Of a stretch of DNA of 64,000 nucleotides, positions 61,411-64,000 are shown one piece after another. Under the pieces are notes generated by a model. The model was given only the letters and a program-made list of their open reading frames with translations, was not told where the DNA came from and did not search any database. Numbering within the stretch: the stretch's first letter is position 1; every line of letters starts with the position of its first letter. The position numbers and the translations under genes were made by a program. Origin of the DNA: Isoperla grammatica (lineage: Eukaryota; Arthropoda; Insecta; Plecoptera; Perlodidae); contig OX246739.1 in the NCBI GenBank assembly GCA_945910005.1, forward strand, positions 40,381,625-40,445,624, in the 5' to 3' direction.

Positions 61411-62550
61411 ATTACAGAGCGCTGTATACCTCAAGGATAACTGTTGGGTCGGTATTGCAGAGCGCTGCCCTGGTGGCCGTCACGAATGTCTCCGAGTACC
61501 TGGACGAGACGGCCATCAGACGAATGGTTCTCCTTAAGACCAAGGCGGTATTACAGAGCGCTGTACCTCAAGGATAACTGTTGTGTCGGTATTGCAGAGC
61601 GCTGCCCTGGTGGCCGTCACGAATGTCTCCGAGTACCTGCACTGCGATTCTGAATGGGAGACGTTAAGGTTAACGCGAACGACACTCGTCGGTAGACTTA
61701 TCACGCGGTAAGTTAACGCGCGATTCCGAACAACAATTTCGTAACGTGCGGTAAACGTATCGAAAAGAGGTAGCCGTTGCAGCAGAGCAGCGCCTGTTAT
61801 ATATTAGTTTGTTTATGTTTTCGAGACGGCTGTGCATATTATAGAAAGTTAACCAATGAAAACGCGTGAACAAATGCAATCAATTTCAAATCAAGCTGTC
61901 AAAAACCAACACAATTCGAAACAAATCTACTCTCAACTATCTCAAAGGGATTAGAAGTACTTATTAAATTCCTTCTATGCAGTCACAAATACTGCCTGCC
62001 CTAGTCGTCTTCATTATTCAACTATTCAAGCACCCCGAAGGATTGTGCAACATTTGCCGTCATCGTTAAGTTCGTAATAGTGCGATCTCTAGGCCTAGGC
62101 CTAGGGCTAGCCTAGACAATGAATGAATGCGCGCAGCCAGTTTGAAGTCAAAGTTTCCCAAGTAAGGTTATGTTACCCCTTTACATACGGTTTCCATTTC
62201 GCCATGCAATTGATGATGTTTCTTCATATTGAAATTAATTTAGAAATCCAAATATGTAACAGTTGCATGACCAAAATCTTTTAATAAATCAAGTAATATA
62301 ACTGAAGTGGACATTCGAAAGTCGGCCATGTTTGTTTAACGCATTGCTAGCGGCAGGGGTTAGGTCCGTGATAAGTTTCTCTACAGCTGTATCGACGCCT
62401 GTCGTTACGAATAGATCGGGAATCGCGTCGTTACGTTTCCGCCTACCGTAACGACAAGAAAGCTGCGTTAAAGTGATCACGGCCATTCAGAATCGCACTG
62501 CTGGACGAGACGGCCATCAGACGAATGGTTCTCCCTACGACCAAGGCGGT
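61411..62550 (+). repeat. Two partial tandem copies of the exon 8 acceptor and first 29 codons
   Basis: Units of about 137-139 bp start at 61411 and 61550 and the true copy at 62551; the third offset reaches 1001 bp because a transposon lies inside the second unit. Each unit contains two acceptor-like motifs, CGGTATTACAG and CGGTATTGCAG, both followed by AGCGCTG, so there is an older nested duplication of about 46 bp. Decoy exon copies begin at 61461 and 61598. Copy A reads SAALVAVTNVSEYLDETAI, RRMVLLKTKA and then a frame ending at TAA. The exon copy at 61598 is split after 61639 and resumes at 62504. Confidence 0.92.
61640..62500. mobile_element. CACTG-ended DNA transposon (CACTA/EnSpm-like, non-autonomous) inside a decoy exon
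   Basis: The 861-bp insert begins CACTGCGATTCTGAATGG, and its other end is the inverted CCATTCAGAATCGCACTG, a terminal inverted repeat matching at 17 of 18 positions. The exon-copy bases CTG are duplicated on both sides (61637-61639 and 62501-62503). Removing the insert and one CTG restores the decoy exon exactly. Terminal CACTG with a 3-bp duplication is typical of CACTA/EnSpm elements. Subterminal sequence is rich in TAACG/CGTTA motifs, as in that group. No transposase is visible, so it would depend on a source copy elsewhere. It inserted after the exon 8 tandem duplication formed. Assignment could also be PIF/Harbinger-like on duplication length alone. Confidence 0.82.
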
Positions 62551-62598
62551 ATTACAGAGCGCTGTACCTCAAGGATAACTGTTGTGTCGGTATTGCAG

Positions 62599-62848
62599 AG
62601 CGCTGCCCTGGTGGCCGTCACGAATGTCTCCGAGTACCTGGACGAGACGGCCATCAGACGAATGGTTCTCCCTAAGACCAAGGCGGTGTTTGAGAAGAAC
62701 TCCTCCGACCTGAAGATTGTCCTCAACATCTTGTCTTGTGTGGAGAAGACCCTCGATCGTCTGGACAAAGCGCAGATCATTGACGAGGTCCTTCCTCTAC
62801 TCTGGGACGTGAAGCTGCAGGACCCAGAGGTCACGCTCAGGGTCGTCA
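62599..62848 (+). CDS. Scyl2: SCYL2 local exon 8: HEAT repeat segment
   Basis: This 250-nt exon starts after CGGTATTGCAG at phase 0 and ends before GTGAGT with one base left. It encodes SAALVAVTNVSEYLDETAI, RRMVLPKTKAVFEKNSSDLK, IVLNILSCVEKTLDRLDKAQ and IIDEVLPLLWDVKLQDPEV then TLRVV. It matches the SCYL2 HEAT segment containing LEYLDKWFVLDDILPFL in vertebrates. Two partial tandem copies of its acceptor and first 29 codons lie upstream (from 61461 and 61598). The second is interrupted by a DNA transposon. Later exons fall beyond the window. Confidence 0.93.
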
Positions 62849-62984
62849 GTGAGTAGCGCACTTGTATACTTTGCTTCTCAGTTGGCACTGGACAACCTGA
62901 CCTGTGGTCACACACTCTGTAACTTCATTTTCAAATTGTGTCGCCTTTTATCATAGCCTATTTTTGCATAAGATGTCAAAATAT

Positions 62985-63290
62985 GTGTAAAATAAGTGAT
63001 ACAACCAGGGTCTTTTAACCGGACACACCCGTCTTGTCCCGGGGTATAGGCCCAGAGTGACTCTGTTAGTCGGAAGAGGCGACAAAGAAGACCATGTCCC
63101 TTCTCCCCTCCCCCCACTATCCCATTGAAGATTTCTCCTCCCACTTGGCCTTGCCATCCCTTAGTGGACTCCCCTTATGACGACCCCCGCGATGTGCATG
63201 GACCTGGTTCGGATATGTGACGTTTTTTCATCTTCATCTTTATGTATCACCCACTCGATCATCGTCAAGAGTTAAACCGTCTTTCTATTG
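62985..63290 (+). mobile_element. Second SINE type, plus-strand copy
   Basis: TTTCTCCTCCCACTTGGCCT, the GTGGACTCCCC stretch and the CACCCACTCGATCATCGTC tail match the minus-strand copy at 32320. Upstream GTCGGAAGAGGCGACAAAG is an additional 5' part. It sits in the intron after exon 8. Confidence 0.75.
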
Positions 63291-63806
63291 ATTTTATTTG
63301 TAAAATAAGTAGTTATTTATTTATTGTAACCTTTAAAAAACATGAAGTTTGTAAATGATCTATTTCATTCAGTTGAAGATACTTTCGTTAGTAAATGCAT
63401 TTCCCATTGCATTGTAAATGTTTCGTACACTAAATGCATGGAACTGATACAACTCTGGGCTGATAATATTGATGGGAACATAGTTTGATTGCTCCTCTCT
63501 ACTCTGATTTCATTGCCGCAATCGCTCGACGTCGACTAAGTGAGGCACTGCAACGAAACGAACGATCCAATTGAGTTGAAACAGATGCGCCGGGTTGGAG
63601 TCAATAAACTAAATCCACCCGATAAACTCTGCCTGGCCATTACAGTCGGTAACTACTACCTCGCCCTCGCGCCACACTCGACGAGACGAGGCTCATCTTC
63701 CAGCAATTTATTCCGTTTAAAACATTTCAACAAACAGTTTAATTCGTGTTGAAGCTTAATTGAACGATCGATCTCAAATAGAGTCGGCGTTCACTTGTTT
63801 TCGTAG

Positions 63807-63945
63807 TTTAACGGTAAAAGGTAGTCTCAATGTAAAAACCGAGCCAAATTAACGTTTTTTAATTAATTATTGTTGTTTATTAATTTATATTTTGAGAACA
63901 CTAAGCAATATTGAAAAAAGTGATGATTGAGCAAAACTCGGTTTT
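63807..63945 (+). mobile_element. Dispersed repeat copy, inverse of the window start
   Basis: Plus-strand copy of the repeat at 1-125. It has an extra AATTAATTATTGTTG stretch. The family is unidentified; no coding potential is visible. Confidence 0.78.
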
Positions 63946-64000
63946 GTAAGAGCTACAATCTGGATTAGGCAAATTTCAAATATTTCTATCATTACTGTTG

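Overview
The window is eukaryotic, AT-rich and repeat-dense. It holds one recognisable gene, an internal part of a plus-strand SCYL2 (SCY1-like pseudokinase 2) gene. Eight coding exons (13989-14109, 34971-35066, 41932-42077, 46046-46176, 49744-49858, 56857-57002, 59879-60032, 62599-62848) join in perfect phase into about 385 codons. They cover the C-lobe of the pseudokinase domain and the following HEAT-like repeats. The N-terminal and C-terminal exons lie outside the window. From memory of orthologues, the protein reads most like an arthropod, probably insect, SCYL2. Introns of 2.5-21 kb and heavy SINE/MITE content suggest a large-genome insect. The species is inference, not shown by the sequence.

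Layout: 1-13988 is non-coding upstream sequence with a 102-bp GC-rich tandem array, foldback MITEs and a 200-N gap. 14110-34970 is a large intron that opens with a 43-bp minisatellite 40 bp after the donor and also carries a LINE 3' end and a 5S-rRNA-derived SINE. 32-36 kb holds a cluster of tRNA-derived SINEs, one with a clean 13-bp target-site duplication. 39.3-41.9 kb is a striking tandem array. 42-64 kb carries the remaining exons, with many foldback MITEs in the introns.

The main unusual signal is at exon edges. At five of the eight exons a splice site plus adjoining exon sequence has been tandemly duplicated: 22 upstream copies of the acceptor and first half of exon 3 (115-bp units), one diverged copy before exon 4, one before exon 6, one copy of the donor end of exon 7, and two copies before exon 8. 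A sixth exon (exon 5) has a tandemly repeated polypyrimidine tract. One exon-8 decoy copy is itself split by an 861-bp CACTG-ended DNA transposon with a 3-bp duplication. The would-be decoy exons at exons 3, 6 and 8 are all phase-neutral (87, 51 and 87 nt) if the nearest downstream GT is used. RNA data or long reads would decide whether this is splicing regulation, neutral slippage or assembly error.

No RNA gene, CRISPR array, operon or autonomous transposon ORF is supported. Most open frames in the window are repeat translations or read-throughs of the exons.
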